A model generated the notes under the pieces. It made no database searches and was not told where the DNA came from. It saw only the letters and a list, made by a program, of their open reading frames with translations. 64,000 nucleotides of DNA from Flavobacterium sp. Root901 (GTDB taxonomy: Bacteria > Bacteroidota > Bacteroidia > Flavobacteriales > Flavobacteriaceae). Below are positions 18,401-28,892 of this stretch, piece after piece (positions within the stretch are counted from its first letter, which is position 1; each line of letters starts with the position of its first letter). A program made the position numbers and the translations under genes. The stretch is taken from the NCBI RefSeq assembly GCF_001429765.1, contig NZ_LMJB01000010.1, positions 1,290-65,289 on the forward strand, given 5' to 3'.

Positions 18401-21223
18401 CGAAGTAAACATTAAAGGACTTTCTTCGGTAATTAAAAGTGAATTGATATTACTTGGAGGCATTAAATTATTTGCCGGTTTAATATCTGATTCAATACTT
18501 ATTTGTCTTCCCGCGGTTGCTCTCGAAAAAATATTAATTCCGTATCCCTGATAGACATAAGTCTTTTTACCAACTTCTTCCTGACGGACATTTAAAATTG
18601 ATTTTCCAGATTCAGGAATTATAATTGGTACAGTTTCATAACTTGGTTCTTCTGGATTTTTAGTAATGTTGTGATATTCTGAATCATGCGACAATTCTGG
18701 TTTTACCCAATTGTTATGCAGTTCCTGAATTTTGTAATCGACTCCTAAATAAACAGGAAATGTAAATGTGCTTCCGTCATATTCTTCAGAAGATTTAAAG
18801 AAATCCCTGTAGTTTTCACTAGTAGCATAATCCATCACATCATCCATAAAAAGACTGATGTATCTTTTCTTTCCATCAAAACTATATCCGTCAGGATCTG
18901 TAATTTTTGCAGTCTGACTTTCATCAGAATCCATATTTAAACCCGGGACAATTTTGTTCAATTGGACAGGAAGAGACTGGCGTTCTGTGTTTAAAGATGT
19001 TGGAATACTCATCGAAAGATGCTGCTTTTCTACAGCTCCGGCACCATCTCCTAAATCGCCCAAAGTGGTGTATTCTGTTAAATAAACAAATTCTCCGGAC
19101 AGCACTTCATCATCCATATCAATGCATCCTAAACCTAACATACGTGCAATATGATAATCGTTTGCAGCAATGTTTAAGAGTTCCAGATAAGATATTTTTG
19201 TGAATTTTTCATCATCCAATAATTCTTCTTCTGTTGGCGTTTTTCCTTCATCAAGATCTCCAAAATTGATTATTTCAGATGCCGTTGGATTATTAGCTAA
19301 ACTGCTTAAGTCAAGATATTTATTGACAATCTGCTTAATGTTTTGGTCTCCTTCATTTGTTTCCGTCGGCCTGTTCCATTTGTTTTTATAATTGGCAATG
19401 TTTACATAATCGTCATCATTATAGCGAAGCCATTTTCCGTGAACTGCATTTAGTTTAGGTTCTAATTGTTCAAAAACTTTAGTATCGCTGTCGCTTAACG
19501 CATATTTTCCTTTTAAAGTCCAGTCTCCGTTTGTATTGGCCTGCTTGATAAAATCAGCATAGAACTCAAAATTTATTGAATTTAAAAGACATTTATTAGC
19601 TTTAAACCTGATGCTTCTTCCGTTTTCAGAAACTAAACGAATATTGTTGATTTGAGAAGAAGAATAGGTTTTACGATTAGAAACTCTTTTAGGAGAAATA
19701 AAACTATTTTCAGCAACAGATAAAGTTTCTAATTTTACATTAGCTGAATTATCTGAAGATGAAAAGTTTAATTCAGCAGCAAAAAACAACTCACTTTTGT
19801 TTTCAATTTCGATTAGATTATTTCCGTAAGCTTGTAAAAATGCAACAGGATTTACTAATGGATCTATAGTAAGTTTGACTGCTTTATATTTTGTTTTATT
19901 GTGAAAAGTAACATAAATAGCTCTTGTTGAATTTGCTTTATAAATCCATAATCCTTTTTGATTATCAACAACATTTGGTTTTTGGCTTAAATCTAACTGA
20001 TGGCTTTTTTTGATATAAGGTGCTCTGTAAACTTTTACGAAATCATCTGGTTTATTAAGATTTGAAATCGCGCCAGTATATAAATCCCCTTTTGGAAGAT
20101 GTTTTTCGCCTAATTTCCCGGCAAGCATCCAGCGAAGATGAATTCCTTTTGTACTGTCAACTCCTCTTGAACCTGCAGCCGCAATTTGTAAGTAAGCAGA
20201 CTGAAGGTTTTTTTTTGATGAACTAATATCAATTACAGAAGATGCTTTTCCGACATTCAATTGAATATTAAATCCTAATGTGTTTTTGACATTTTTTAAG
20301 GCAATAAGACCAGAAAAATTTCCAGGATTTACAGGTCTGCCTTCAATGCGGACAGCGGCTTCAATTTGTTGAGAACCCGGAATTATAACTGTATTTTGAA
20401 GCCTGAAAATCAAACCATTCAAACTACTTTGACTATGAATTCTTGTTCCCGCGGCTAAGATAAGCGGAATGCGGCTTTTGTTTTTTAAAACCAAACTTCC
20501 TGCGGCTTCTTTTACTTTTACACCTTTCTTTAAAACCGGATAAACAATTTTATTTTCAACTATACTTACATTCGAAATACAGCCAGTCTGGGCATCAGAT
20601 AAATCACGGATTACATTATTCAATTCGTTTCCTAAAGTACTGAAATCAGAAACTCTGATATAATCTGATTCTAAGGCCGAAGTTCTGCTGTCTTTTAATC
20701 TTGGCGTTCTGCCTAAAAAAGTATTTAAAGGTGTCTTTAATTCGCTGGAATTGTCTGCTTCATTTGTAACTCCATATACAAAGACTTGTGATTTCAGATT
20801 CAAATCGGTAAACAAATCTTTTAATAATTGGGAATTATTGACCTGAAGACCATCTGTTACAACAAAAACAAAATCAGGAGTAACAGTCAGATTCTTAACC
20901 GCATTTAAACCAGAAGCCCAATAATCACATTGAATACAAACGTTACCAGTACCATATAAAGTAATCCAGTCTTCAAAATCATGTTTATAATCTGAGATTT
21001 TTTTCTGGATCACATTATCGGTTCTAACAGCGGTATCGCTGCTAGACATTCCGATTAATGAAAGTGTAATGTTGTTTTGAGCCTGAGCATTGATAAACGA
21101 AGTCAGCCCATCTCTAATTTGCTGTGCTTCATTGGTGTCAATCGAACCCGATTCGTCAACAACGATTGCTATATATTTTTCGCAGCCAGAGAGTTGGCTT
21201 TCCTGAAGATTTATAGAACTCAT
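15458..21223 (-). CDS. Giant leaderless protein with N-terminal von Willebrand A domain
   Basis: The 1921 residues open with a vWA domain at about 15-215. The MIDAS motif D23-x-S25-x-S27 is intact and a later strand ends FVVTDG with the expected Asp. vWA domains make metal-dependent protein contacts. The remainder is beta-rich: a segment with GIHLRWMLAGKLGEKHLPKGD near 380, and FN3-like sections at the C-terminus (about 1700-1921). I cannot name the middle. There is no signal peptide, sorting signal or membrane helix, which is notable for a protein of this size in a genus that usually exports vWA proteins. It follows the 2458-aa gene by 14 bases, so both are one operon and probably one assembly. 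Confidence 0.75.
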   Translation of the reverse strand: MSSINLQESQLSGCEKYIAIVVDESGSIDTNEAQQIRDGLTSFINAQAQNNITLSLIGMSSSDTAVRTDNVIQKKISDYKHDFEDWITLYGTGNVCIQCDYWASGLNAVKNLTVTPDFVFVVTDGLQVNNSQLLKDLFTDLNLKSQVFVYGVTNEADNSSELKTPLNTFLGRTPRLKDSRTSALESDYIRVSDFSTLGNELNNVIRDLSDAQTGCISNVSIVENKIVYPVLKKGVKVKEAAGSLVLKNKSRIPLILAAGTRIHSQSSLNGLIFRLQNTVIIPGSQQIEAAVRIEGRPVNPGNFSGLIALKNVKNTLGFNIQLNVGKASSVIDISSSKKNLQSAYLQIAAAGSRGVDSTKGIHLRWMLAGKLGEKHLPKGDLYTGAISNLNKPDDFVKVYRAPYIKKSHQLDLSQKPNVVDNQKGLWIYKANSTRAIYVTFHNKTKYKAVKLTIDPLVNPVAFLQAYGNNLIEIENKSELFFAAELNFSSSDNSANVKLETLSVAENSFISPKRVSNRKTYSSSQINNIRLVSENGRSIRFKANKCLLNSINFEFYADFIKQANTNGDWTLKGKYALSDSDTKVFEQLEPKLNAVHGKWLRYNDDDYVNIANYKNKWNRPTETNEGDQNIKQIVNKYLDLSSLANNPTASEIINFGDLDEGKTPTEEELLDDEKFTKISYLELLNIAANDYHIARMLGLGCIDMDDEVLSGEFVYLTEYTTLGDLGDGAGAVEKQHLSMSIPTSLNTERQSLPVQLNKIVPGLNMDSDESQTAKITDPDGYSFDGKKRYISLFMDDVMDYATSENYRDFFKSSEEYDGSTFTFPVYLGVDYKIQELHNNWVKPELSHDSEYHNITKNPEEPSYETVPIIIPESGKSILNVRQEEVGKKTYVYQGYGINIFSRATAGRQISIESDIKPANNLMPPSNINSLLITEESPLMFTSASEQQLLNQITGNDKTLVRILFDYYSAQELVNYTIPADMSIEEAKLKTSIFPDSEEIFADHFKLYYKDGLPDVEYAAIDDIENETPDNLTSFIKIKEYKVLSSGEQIKISLTEDNKKRYEGGILTIGDQNYVVKNIEVSTKTEGGTQVFDYALIEVLKKEVSDSIHADGDATIDSDQLKRIKAPENNLCTLVQNMQTRDNWHTPGIDFKIEYPAFLNNINREVIQPESNNTNDLQLEKTRGIWEDAVIERVLEDSYEMNADGSYKLDENEDLIPLTTGKKYLGLYTITFPGFNLPQHPQFKNGNENSVEWFNGIVRLFTKSSEKAGSTIPVKSRKEFKVVRVEKQDLTGDLVLTINDTDFKLGNFINQTMDPAHDEILVGTKKVNYYPSYRVYLYADSASGITAQNIQPRADESTHYSIFGISTCAVRPTFKYKSKISVPSPMYAVKIEKPIKPKEIKCDSYYATRPDFYNRSTFTFNTQYEEERKPYGALHYRANEEGFLNVLYERETINRIREELKKLGGNDEVNFKQRWQNFLDFNQLEADGHYKVFPENDPETGFGFPLPDNEQFIALINDFIDWHNETQKPLVKALKIQELISLNQILIYKGDELANDMKAVYFIEQAIQSAFVPLTEVPVIYEYIKGGAYTPTNKKQTIKDKNGHALKPSDADFDIAPMMKIVDEDLNITQFTDFNLDGNSQSIYFYAVREMDIKMNFSEFSALLGPVKLVSSTPPKMPEIKRIMPILENRVLGIKPAIQFELNAYLENKIKKINIYRAASMQEAQSVRTMTPVKEILIDEETLSNEFDNAWTVYDEFEDLESVPFGDGLFYRITVSREIEYADPSSTTLNPIVNIDYVPSQPSKITAVIIPDNVSPESPVLEASGTETGTNGEILKPVIFSWEKTVHNGKYHLYKMNNQGNWEKIQEKASNAIIVNLPLQETKLATDELVIKNQDGERIYHHFKVISENSSGMFSSEEKILTL

Positions 21224-21237
21224 TTTTTTCTTATTTT

Positions 21238-24200
21238 TTAAAGATTTGTATTTTCTAATTGTGATAGTTGAACTTCTATGTTTTGCTTGTCAACTGAATC
21301 TGTTATTGCTGTTTCGCTATTGGCCCACATTCTGTAATCAAACTGGATTTTTAATTTTTCAGCAGTAATTATTTTACTGTCATGCATTATTAAAGCCTGT
21401 GAATAATCTTTGGAATGCAGTATTTTATAGTCAGTTATAGTATGCAGAGAGTCATCAACTACTACAATTGAATTTTTGATTTCCTCTAAAGGCATTTTCG
21501 GAATATTAAATGGCTCCGGGTTGCGAACTAAAAGCGCAATGACATGGCCGGTATTGGTGTCAATAATTTTATTAACCTCGGTATTTTGTGGCGGATCAAG
21601 AGGAGACATTTTTAAAATTCCTTCAATGGCTCGGTCAAATGAATGCTGGTATTTAGTTATTAATGCATCTGCCAGTGTGTTAGGCTGCTTGTTAAGAACA
21701 TCATATAAAGCATCAACCTGATTTTGGGCTAAATTCAGTTTGAGGTCATAAACAGCTCTTTGTGATTGATCTTCATTCAGATAATAACTTTGAATTTGTT
21801 CTTCAAAATCTTTGTAACGAGATGTTTGGAAACCAAATTGATGTACCAGTATATTTTTGCTTTCGCTGATAGTTCCATGCTGCGCATCATCAAAAAAGTT
21901 ATTTACTAAAACCGTATAAAGTTTAGACGGTTTTAAATTGGTTAATTCTACTTCATAACCGTATGATTTAGGTTTTATCAGTTCTCCCCAATCGAAAGTA
22001 CATCTCATCGCTGATTTATCACTAAGAATGTTGTTTATCAATTGAATACCTAATGGAATTCTTGGGTCATTATCATCAATTGGTTTAGCCGCTCCTGCTG
22101 TTGGATAAGTTATAGTCGTTGTTACTTCCGGCAGCGGATATGGAATTAAAACATCTGTTAAAGGATCTTTTATGGTAAGGTTTAATGCTCCTTTTATTTC
22201 CGGTCTGGTTTCTTCATATTCTGCCCAGTCCTTAACCATGTGATACGCATACGGATTGGTAAAAAACAAATTCACTTTACATTGTTGATGTCCATAAAAA
22301 GAAGGTTTTGACTGCAGTAAACTTCCATCAGCATTAGGATAAGAACGGTTATAATCTAAATATTGTCTTAATGAAGCCAGCGGCGATAGTGACAAATCTG
22401 TTAATTCATTTTTAACTTCGGGTTTTTGATCTTTTGAAGGTTCAGGAATCGGATAATGTCCGATTGGCCCTAAAGTTTTAAATCCGTAGAAATAATTAAA
22501 AGGCGTTGTGTCTTTATCATCAACTTTATCTGTTAAAGTAAACTTCAGACAATACGTTGTATTCGGTCTCCAAATTGGCTGAACCGTATTTTGTACTGCT
22601 GCTTTCATTGCTTCGCGATCATCCTCAACAGCTTCAATAGTTGGAATAGTTGTATTGTGGAAATAACTTTCTTTGCTTAACCATTCAATACTTTGAATAG
22701 AAGTTGAATACTCTAATTCCGGATCTTCTTCAGCATTTCCGTTAGAACAAATGGTATCTGTCACCGAAATTAATTTTGAATTTTTAGGCGCTCTTGTATA
22801 CTTTACATTTTCAACCGATGCAGCTGTTGTCAAACTTGTCGTTCCAGCAGCTAAAGCCGATGTTGAAGAAGTTATCGTGACAGTTTGTTCAGGATATAAA
22901 GAACAATTATCAAACTGATCTGTAAACAATGAGAAATAAATTCCTTTTTCTTTTGGTTTAGAAGAAAGCATCACTATTTCATTTTCAGAAGGTTCATTTT
23001 GGATATGAAGAATTGATGCGTTTTCTGTGAGACTTGTCCTTTTTATTAATCTTGTAAGTGCTAATTCTGAGCTAAATACAAACAAATACTTTGTGTTATA
23101 AGCTATAATTGAATTATCAGCCAGCGTCTTGTTTGATAAATAAATTGCAGAATCAAAAACGGTATCTTGTTTTACAATAGTTAATGAATTGGCTGTAATC
23201 TGCGCTAAACCAAATTTTTCATCTGAGAATTTAACTGTCACTAAAATTTTTCCGTTTGTGATAACAGCATCGATAATTTCAGTTATTGAACTATCAGAAA
23301 GTATTTTTGTCTCTACTACAGAAATTGCATTTGTACTGGTATTCAGATTGAAACGGATAATTTTTTTGTCTTTCGTCACCAGACTAAATTCAGTATCAGA
23401 ATGTTGTAAAACGTTAAGAGCAGTTCCATTGATTTCTGCACGCTTAATAAGAGCACGATTGGTTCCGTTAACCCAGTTAATCTGTGTTTTGGTTTCTAAT
23501 GCATTTACCCAAAGCAATTCGTTATTTGCAAGAGGTATTACTTTGTTAAATCCTAAAGAATAACTGTTTAAATATTGCACTCCGGAATTTAAATTCAGTT
23601 CATCATCCATTTCCGTAATTGTCATTGCATCAATAGCAGATTCACAGCCAATAATAAGATCAGAATCAATAATGGCATCTCCAATTCCTTTGCATTGTTT
23701 AGCATTCAAAGCTTGTGTTACCAATAAATTATTATGGACAACCTGCATTGAAGTAACAACTCCTTTTAACAAACGTTCTTTTAAAATAGCTCCTTTTGAG
23801 TCGACTTGAAGCAGAACCGTTGTATCAGCTTTTGGATGGAAAGCAATGATATACGTGTCATTGAATTTAATTACTTTATCAAATACATAAATGTCTTTTC
23901 CCTTATATCCATAATAATTTGTAAAAGTCAATTTGCCTGGTAATTCAGCAGATGGATTATTATTTCCGGCAGCAATTTTTAAATTTTCTAATTCTGCAAC
24001 TAATGAATTGTATTCAGAGATTGAACCTGGAACAGAAATAGACACTTCGCCCGTTTCGCTTGTATAGGTTTCTGTAAATAAAGCCGCGATTTCATTTCTA
24101 ATTTCGTAAATGCGTTTTGCATTTGGAGACAAAGGAATGATTACAATCTTGCTGATTTTAGTTTTTGAAATTGGATCAGTTTCTTCACTAAACAATTTTA

Positions 24201-27200
24201 TCGTGCTTAACAATTCGGCTTTAGTGTATGTTAAATCAAATTCGGCTGTATCAATTTCTGTTTTTCGTATTTTAATTGGCTTGTATGAAACTTCTTTTTT
24301 GCCATCTTCAGTAACTGCTGTAAAAGCTTTTATTAGTACTTCTTTAGCCTGCGTTGTGATTTGTAAAGCAGGTTCAATTGCAGAATCTGGGAAAATAATT
24401 TCTATCTGATTATCATTTCTGAAAGACAAAGATCTGGCGTAACCATGAGGATTTGTTTCTCCTGTAATGGTCATAAAGTCCTTCTCCTGAATTGCATTGT
24501 TTTCGATAATTTCTGAAGTTTCTCCAATTAGTTTAAAAAACAAACCGTTGATTTTATCGGCTTCATGCTGAGTTGGAATATAATAGCTTAAACCAATTTG
24601 TTTATTAAGGAAATCGGTATGTTCTTCTTCAATTCCGAGAGATTCACAGAATAACTTAGAAGATGTGATCCCATATTGTTCCGGAACATGCCATCCCGGT
24701 TCACCCGCACTTAAAAATGAAAACGGATTGGTTGCTAATACACGAATACTGTCGTATTGATCAATTGCTTTCTGCCATTGTGCCCAAGGAAGTTCTTTTA
24801 AGTCTTTGGTTCTTTCATTATCTTTTACCACAGCTTCAAATGGATGGTAATCTTCCCATGATGAACCATTCCATGATTTAATTTCAATAGATTCAATAGC
24901 ATATTGATGTTTAACCTGACGTAGTTTTCTTCCAGCCTGAGTACTTACTGGCGGCATCATATCGGTGTAGTTTTTAGCATCGCCGGTATAACCTCCAATT
25001 TTTTGAAACAATTGAGGATTTGGCAATAAACCTTTCGCCATTTTAATATCAATGTAGGTATCTAAAGGAATTACTTGTGTAATAAGGTTTGCTTTAGGCA
25101 TTCCAAACTGATCAAATTCTGCGATGTTATAATTTGGTTCATCTGACGATTTGAAGTAATCAAGTGCAAAAGCCTGATTAGTAAGCATGTGAACACCTTT
25201 TACATTTTCTAAAGTTCTGTTGTCTAATCCGTCTCCAACTGTTCCTTTAGGCAGCGGACTATAGGGCGTACGATCAACAATTCGGTTAATATCCCATTGA
25301 AGTTCTACGACAAAGTTTTTACGGACTCTTACAAAAGCAATTTTTACACGAACACTTAGTTCCAGTTTAGCATAAATCAAGAATGGTTTGAATGATTCTA
25401 CAGAGAAAATAGTATCTAAAACAATCTCGACATTAATAATCCAAAGTTTAATTTGAATACCTCCGCCGGCTGTAATATATCCGCCCATTTGCGGACGTTT
25501 GAATGAAATTTTACCTCCAAGTTCCAGATAAGCCCATAATTTTACTTTAGCAGGACCAAAACTTTTTTCCAGATTAAAATCTAATCGGGCACCGGCTTCA
25601 ATTCCCTGAGCCGAAAGCATAATAAAGGCCTTAGCCGTAAATAAGGTCAAAATCTCTGCAGTAATTGGATCTTTTCTGGATCCGATATTTACATACCATG
25701 GTTTTTGATTCTTAAAGAAAAACCCGGCTTCCAGTAAAGCATGAAGTTTAAAAATTTGACCACTGTCTTTTGGAATACTAAAATCTGCTCCGGCTGCCAG
25801 TTCTAATGAATCGTCGCCAAAAGCAACAAAGGCAAAGAATGGAGGATTACTCGGATCATCTTCAATAAGTCCTAATCGTCCGGCAATAACATTTAATCCT
25901 GCTTCAATATAAAACAGAGTAGGCAGAGATAATAAAAGCATCGCTCTTAAAGACAATACATGTCCGCCATCTGCAACGGTTCCAAAAGTAGCTCCGGCTC
26001 CAATCGAGAACGGAGAATTGTATTGCATAGAATCTGGTGGTCCGCTGAATTTTCTAATATTAATACCCGGTTTTGGAGTTTTGTAAAACTCATACCAGGA
26101 ATTGTCTTTTTTCAATCCTGCAGCTTCTTTGGTTGCAACATATCTAAAACCTATCAATCCCCTAAATGCCGAAATAGCAAGGAACCCAAGTGGAATAGGA
26201 GTAGGCAGTTCGATATGAGCATCCATTAAGAATGCCGGATATTTTGGCATAAATCTCATTTCAACTCCACCGGAAATTTTGGCACTTGGAATTTTTAAAG
26301 AAACTTCTCCCATAAACTCCTGAGATTTTCCAGGTTCAGGAAGAGAAAGCATTCCGTTAATAATTGCCAATACACTTTCATCTGAAGTTGATGCTGGAAT
26401 AACTAAGTCAACTTCAATAGTTTGAATTCTTAGAAAAGAATCTAAATGACCATTTTCGGTACAGTAATAAAATTTCACACCTTCTCCACGAGCATCAACT
26501 CCAAGTGGATTAATACTAATAGCTCCATCAAAGCCCCAGAAATTATATTTACGTCCATTAATTTGGGTTGATCCAAAACTGATGTTGGTAACCGCCATTT
26601 GAACCGGACCAAGATTTATACCAAGACTGATAGGAATAGGAATTGAACCTCCTTCAACTTCAATATTTCCATCGCTGTAAATACGAAGTTTTTCAACATC
26701 AAAGCCCTGACCTTTCATTAGGTTTCCAATTAAAGAACCTTTTGGAAATGAAATGTGACATGAAGTGCCGATATAAAAATCATCGTCTTGTTTTCCTAAT
26801 TCGAAACTGTTGAAATCAAAATCTACTAAATCGAATAAATTTGCTTTTGGTTTATTTTCTGTCGGGAAAGATGCAGTTAGGTTGAAGTCGCCGTTATCTT
26901 GCAAGTGACCTTCGACTATTGCAGTAAATGGTAAATCCGGCTGATTTTCTCGCTTAATTTTGAATTTTTCAATTTCTAATTGTCCCTTAATGTTAGAACC
27001 AATTACTTTGTTTTGTTTGAAAGAAATATCAAATTTATTGAAGCCAATTTTGAAACCTTTATTAGAAGATCCAATTTTCTTCCAAAGTGTATTATCGTAT
27101 AACTCTAACAAAAAGTTTTGATAATCTTTAGCTTCCGTAAAAATATAAGTTGTTGAAGGTTCGATACTTGAAGAACTGACAGAAGAAAGCGTTGTTAACG

Positions 27201-28614
27201 ATAAAGGATAATCAAAAGCATGAGGAATTCCTTTGCTGTTTAATTCCTGTAGAAAGATAAGTAAAGAAGCATAATCAGCGATTTCTTTTTTATTCACCAC
27301 ACCACTTTCGTCTTTTTCGAACATTGTGATTGGATAATTAAAATTGAACTTTTCACTGAAATAGTTAAAAGCACCATTTACACTGGGAACAGTTTCTAAA
27401 TAAATATTTCCCGATAGACCTCCGGAACCGACTAATAAATCTGAAGCACCAAATTTTAATGTTGGAGTTGTGCTTCCTGGAACTTCTGGAATATCATTAA
27501 ACCAATTCGAAGGCATTGTAACCGAAACGGCACGTGCATAGACACCAACAAAATCATTTGGACGCCCATCGGCATCAGCTTCCGGAATATTGGTTTTCTT
27601 GCTTAAATCTACTTTTAAAGTATCCAGCTGAAGGATTAAACCAGTATTTCCAATCATGGCAAATTCAGGCTTTAATGAGCCGCCAAGTTCTAACTGATAA
27701 CCAATACCTTCTTCAGTATCGGCATACATTTGCGCTTTGCCAAATAAAAATATTGATTTTTCTGTTCCATTACCATAATTAGAACCATCACAATTAATTG
27801 GTTTTAGGATATTTCGGGGGAACTCAATTCCGGCACTTAATTCTAAAGTTGCTTTGGCCTTTGGAGTAATAATTCTTTTAATATGTGCTTCGATACCATC
27901 AGGAACCATAATGTTATAAAATTCCTGTAGTTTTTGTTTTGTATCGCTTAAATCTCCTTTTAAGATATAAGTGGCAAATAACAATAATGAAATAGATTCT
28001 GCAATTGCCTGATTGTTTTTAATAAGCGTAATTACAGTATCAATTGATGCTTCAACTCCTTGAGGAAGTTCTAATTTTTCTTCATCAGTTAGTCCTTTAA
28101 GGTCATTAATATCTTCTAAAAGCTGCTCGTATTTTGTTTTTCCTTCTTCGGCTTCCACAAAAATGTTCATCATGTGGGCTATAACCTGCTCTTCGCTAAT
28201 GCGGAAAACCTGTAAGCCGACAGAATAAAAATCTTCTATCGAAAAAGAGAAATTACTAGAACTGAAAGTTTTTAAGAAAGCTAAAATTTCCCATTGGTAT
28301 TCTAAAGTAATAGGGAATGATGAAATAGAAGAATCTCCGTCAAGATCTGGATTAAGGACAAGTCCCAGACCAAAAGGCAGAGGAATGGCGAGTTTTTCGC
28401 TCGTTACAATATCAAGACTGTAAAAAGCCGAATCGCCGCGATATCCTTTTGAATATTGTAAGTTTTTATAATGAATTTTTTCAAAAATGGAATTCAGGCC
28501 ATCTTCGACGAAAGATAGGAATTCGGGTAAATCATCTACAGTAATTACCTCCGATAAACGAGGATAATATCTTGCCATAGGAATTGGAGTCGCTGGAATT
28601 GGATTAGTTGGCAT
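21238..28614 (-). CDS. Giant 2458-aa leaderless protein of unknown function
   Basis: This is the largest gene in the window. The N-terminus (MPTNPIPATPIPMARYYPRL) has no signal peptide. Residues about 80-260 are helical. Residues about 270-1120 are long runs of alternating short strands rich in Gly, Asp and Lys (for example LELSAGIEFPRN, AGADFSIPKDS, LWAYLELGGKISFKRPQ) that suggest an extended beta-solenoid or lipid-transfer-like groove. Residues about 1600-1950 read like a propeller (VTSMQVVHNNLLVTQAL, and similar). The C-terminus is FN3-like. I do not recognise the family with certainty; it recalls very large DUF6603-like bacterial proteins, but this is a weak impression. It heads an operon with the vWA protein, behind its own promoter and operator-like palindrome. 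Confidence 0.7.
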   Translation of the reverse strand: MPTNPIPATPIPMARYYPRLSEVITVDDLPEFLSFVEDGLNSIFEKIHYKNLQYSKGYRGDSAFYSLDIVTSEKLAIPLPFGLGLVLNPDLDGDSSISSFPITLEYQWEILAFLKTFSSSNFSFSIEDFYSVGLQVFRISEEQVIAHMMNIFVEAEEGKTKYEQLLEDINDLKGLTDEEKLELPQGVEASIDTVITLIKNNQAIAESISLLLFATYILKGDLSDTKQKLQEFYNIMVPDGIEAHIKRIITPKAKATLELSAGIEFPRNILKPINCDGSNYGNGTEKSIFLFGKAQMYADTEEGIGYQLELGGSLKPEFAMIGNTGLILQLDTLKVDLSKKTNIPEADADGRPNDFVGVYARAVSVTMPSNWFNDIPEVPGSTTPTLKFGASDLLVGSGGLSGNIYLETVPSVNGAFNYFSEKFNFNYPITMFEKDESGVVNKKEIADYASLLIFLQELNSKGIPHAFDYPLSLTTLSSVSSSSIEPSTTYIFTEAKDYQNFLLELYDNTLWKKIGSSNKGFKIGFNKFDISFKQNKVIGSNIKGQLEIEKFKIKRENQPDLPFTAIVEGHLQDNGDFNLTASFPTENKPKANLFDLVDFDFNSFELGKQDDDFYIGTSCHISFPKGSLIGNLMKGQGFDVEKLRIYSDGNIEVEGGSIPIPISLGINLGPVQMAVTNISFGSTQINGRKYNFWGFDGAISINPLGVDARGEGVKFYYCTENGHLDSFLRIQTIEVDLVIPASTSDESVLAIINGMLSLPEPGKSQEFMGEVSLKIPSAKISGGVEMRFMPKYPAFLMDAHIELPTPIPLGFLAISAFRGLIGFRYVATKEAAGLKKDNSWYEFYKTPKPGINIRKFSGPPDSMQYNSPFSIGAGATFGTVADGGHVLSLRAMLLLSLPTLFYIEAGLNVIAGRLGLIEDDPSNPPFFAFVAFGDDSLELAAGADFSIPKDSGQIFKLHALLEAGFFFKNQKPWYVNIGSRKDPITAEILTLFTAKAFIMLSAQGIEAGARLDFNLEKSFGPAKVKLWAYLELGGKISFKRPQMGGYITAGGGIQIKLWIINVEIVLDTIFSVESFKPFLIYAKLELSVRVKIAFVRVRKNFVVELQWDINRIVDRTPYSPLPKGTVGDGLDNRTLENVKGVHMLTNQAFALDYFKSSDEPNYNIAEFDQFGMPKANLITQVIPLDTYIDIKMAKGLLPNPQLFQKIGGYTGDAKNYTDMMPPVSTQAGRKLRQVKHQYAIESIEIKSWNGSSWEDYHPFEAVVKDNERTKDLKELPWAQWQKAIDQYDSIRVLATNPFSFLSAGEPGWHVPEQYGITSSKLFCESLGIEEEHTDFLNKQIGLSYYIPTQHEADKINGLFFKLIGETSEIIENNAIQEKDFMTITGETNPHGYARSLSFRNDNQIEIIFPDSAIEPALQITTQAKEVLIKAFTAVTEDGKKEVSYKPIKIRKTEIDTAEFDLTYTKAELLSTIKLFSEETDPISKTKISKIVIIPLSPNAKRIYEIRNEIAALFTETYTSETGEVSISVPGSISEYNSLVAELENLKIAAGNNNPSAELPGKLTFTNYYGYKGKDIYVFDKVIKFNDTYIIAFHPKADTTVLLQVDSKGAILKERLLKGVVTSMQVVHNNLLVTQALNAKQCKGIGDAIIDSDLIIGCESAIDAMTITEMDDELNLNSGVQYLNSYSLGFNKVIPLANNELLWVNALETKTQINWVNGTNRALIKRAEINGTALNVLQHSDTEFSLVTKDKKIIRFNLNTSTNAISVVETKILSDSSITEIIDAVITNGKILVTVKFSDEKFGLAQITANSLTIVKQDTVFDSAIYLSNKTLADNSIIAYNTKYLFVFSSELALTRLIKRTSLTENASILHIQNEPSENEIVMLSSKPKEKGIYFSLFTDQFDNCSLYPEQTVTITSSTSALAAGTTSLTTAASVENVKYTRAPKNSKLISVTDTICSNGNAEEDPELEYSTSIQSIEWLSKESYFHNTTIPTIEAVEDDREAMKAAVQNTVQPIWRPNTTYCLKFTLTDKVDDKDTTPFNYFYGFKTLGPIGHYPIPEPSKDQKPEVKNELTDLSLSPLASLRQYLDYNRSYPNADGSLLQSKPSFYGHQQCKVNLFFTNPYAYHMVKDWAEYEETRPEIKGALNLTIKDPLTDVLIPYPLPEVTTTITYPTAGAAKPIDDNDPRIPLGIQLINNILSDKSAMRCTFDWGELIKPKSYGYEVELTNLKPSKLYTVLVNNFFDDAQHGTISESKNILVHQFGFQTSRYKDFEEQIQSYYLNEDQSQRAVYDLKLNLAQNQVDALYDVLNKQPNTLADALITKYQHSFDRAIEGILKMSPLDPPQNTEVNKIIDTNTGHVIALLVRNPEPFNIPKMPLEEIKNSIVVVDDSLHTITDYKILHSKDYSQALIMHDSKIITAEKLKIQFDYRMWANSETAITDSVDKQNIEVQLSQLENTNL

Positions 28615-28763
28615 ATTCTAATTTGTTTTTGACTTTAATTAAGGGTGGTCGTATTCTAAATGGTTAAGTTGCAGCAGCATTAACCATGTGTTGGTTTAAT
28701 GCATAGTTTTTTGATTTAATAAGGAATTATAAAAAAGGCTTTATAGGTAATAATTTCCTTTTG

Positions 28764-28804
28764 ACAGTGTAAAGATGCGTCTAAAAAAGAGATTTAAAAA
28801 ACAG
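28764..28804 (-). promoter_or_regulatory. Predicted promoter of the giant-protein operon
   Basis: Read on the minus strand, CTGTTTTTTAAATC, a 24-base spacing and then CATCTTTAC (28777-28769) line up with the promoter of the lysis set at 38369-38410. The -7 element deviates from TAnnTTTG. The giant-protein gene starts 155 bases downstream. Support comes from the similarity between the two regions, not from a perfect consensus. Confidence 0.5.
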
Positions 28805-28836
28805 ATGCTTAGCGGTTTAACACTGATGTTCTGAGA

Positions 28837-28854
28837 CTTTACAGGGTTGTAAGG
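28837..28854. promoter_or_regulatory. Operator-like palindrome CTTTACA-N4-TGTAAGG
   Basis: CTTTACA (28837-28843), GGGT, TGTAAGG (28848-28854): 6 of 7 positions are symmetric. A near-identical palindrome occurs at 38442-38459. In both cases its centre is about 72 bases upstream of the -7 element, so an activator or repressor site common to both operons is likely. Confidence 0.5.
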
Positions 28855-28892
28855 AGAGTGTTTATTTTAAATTGAATTTTAAGAAATTCAAA

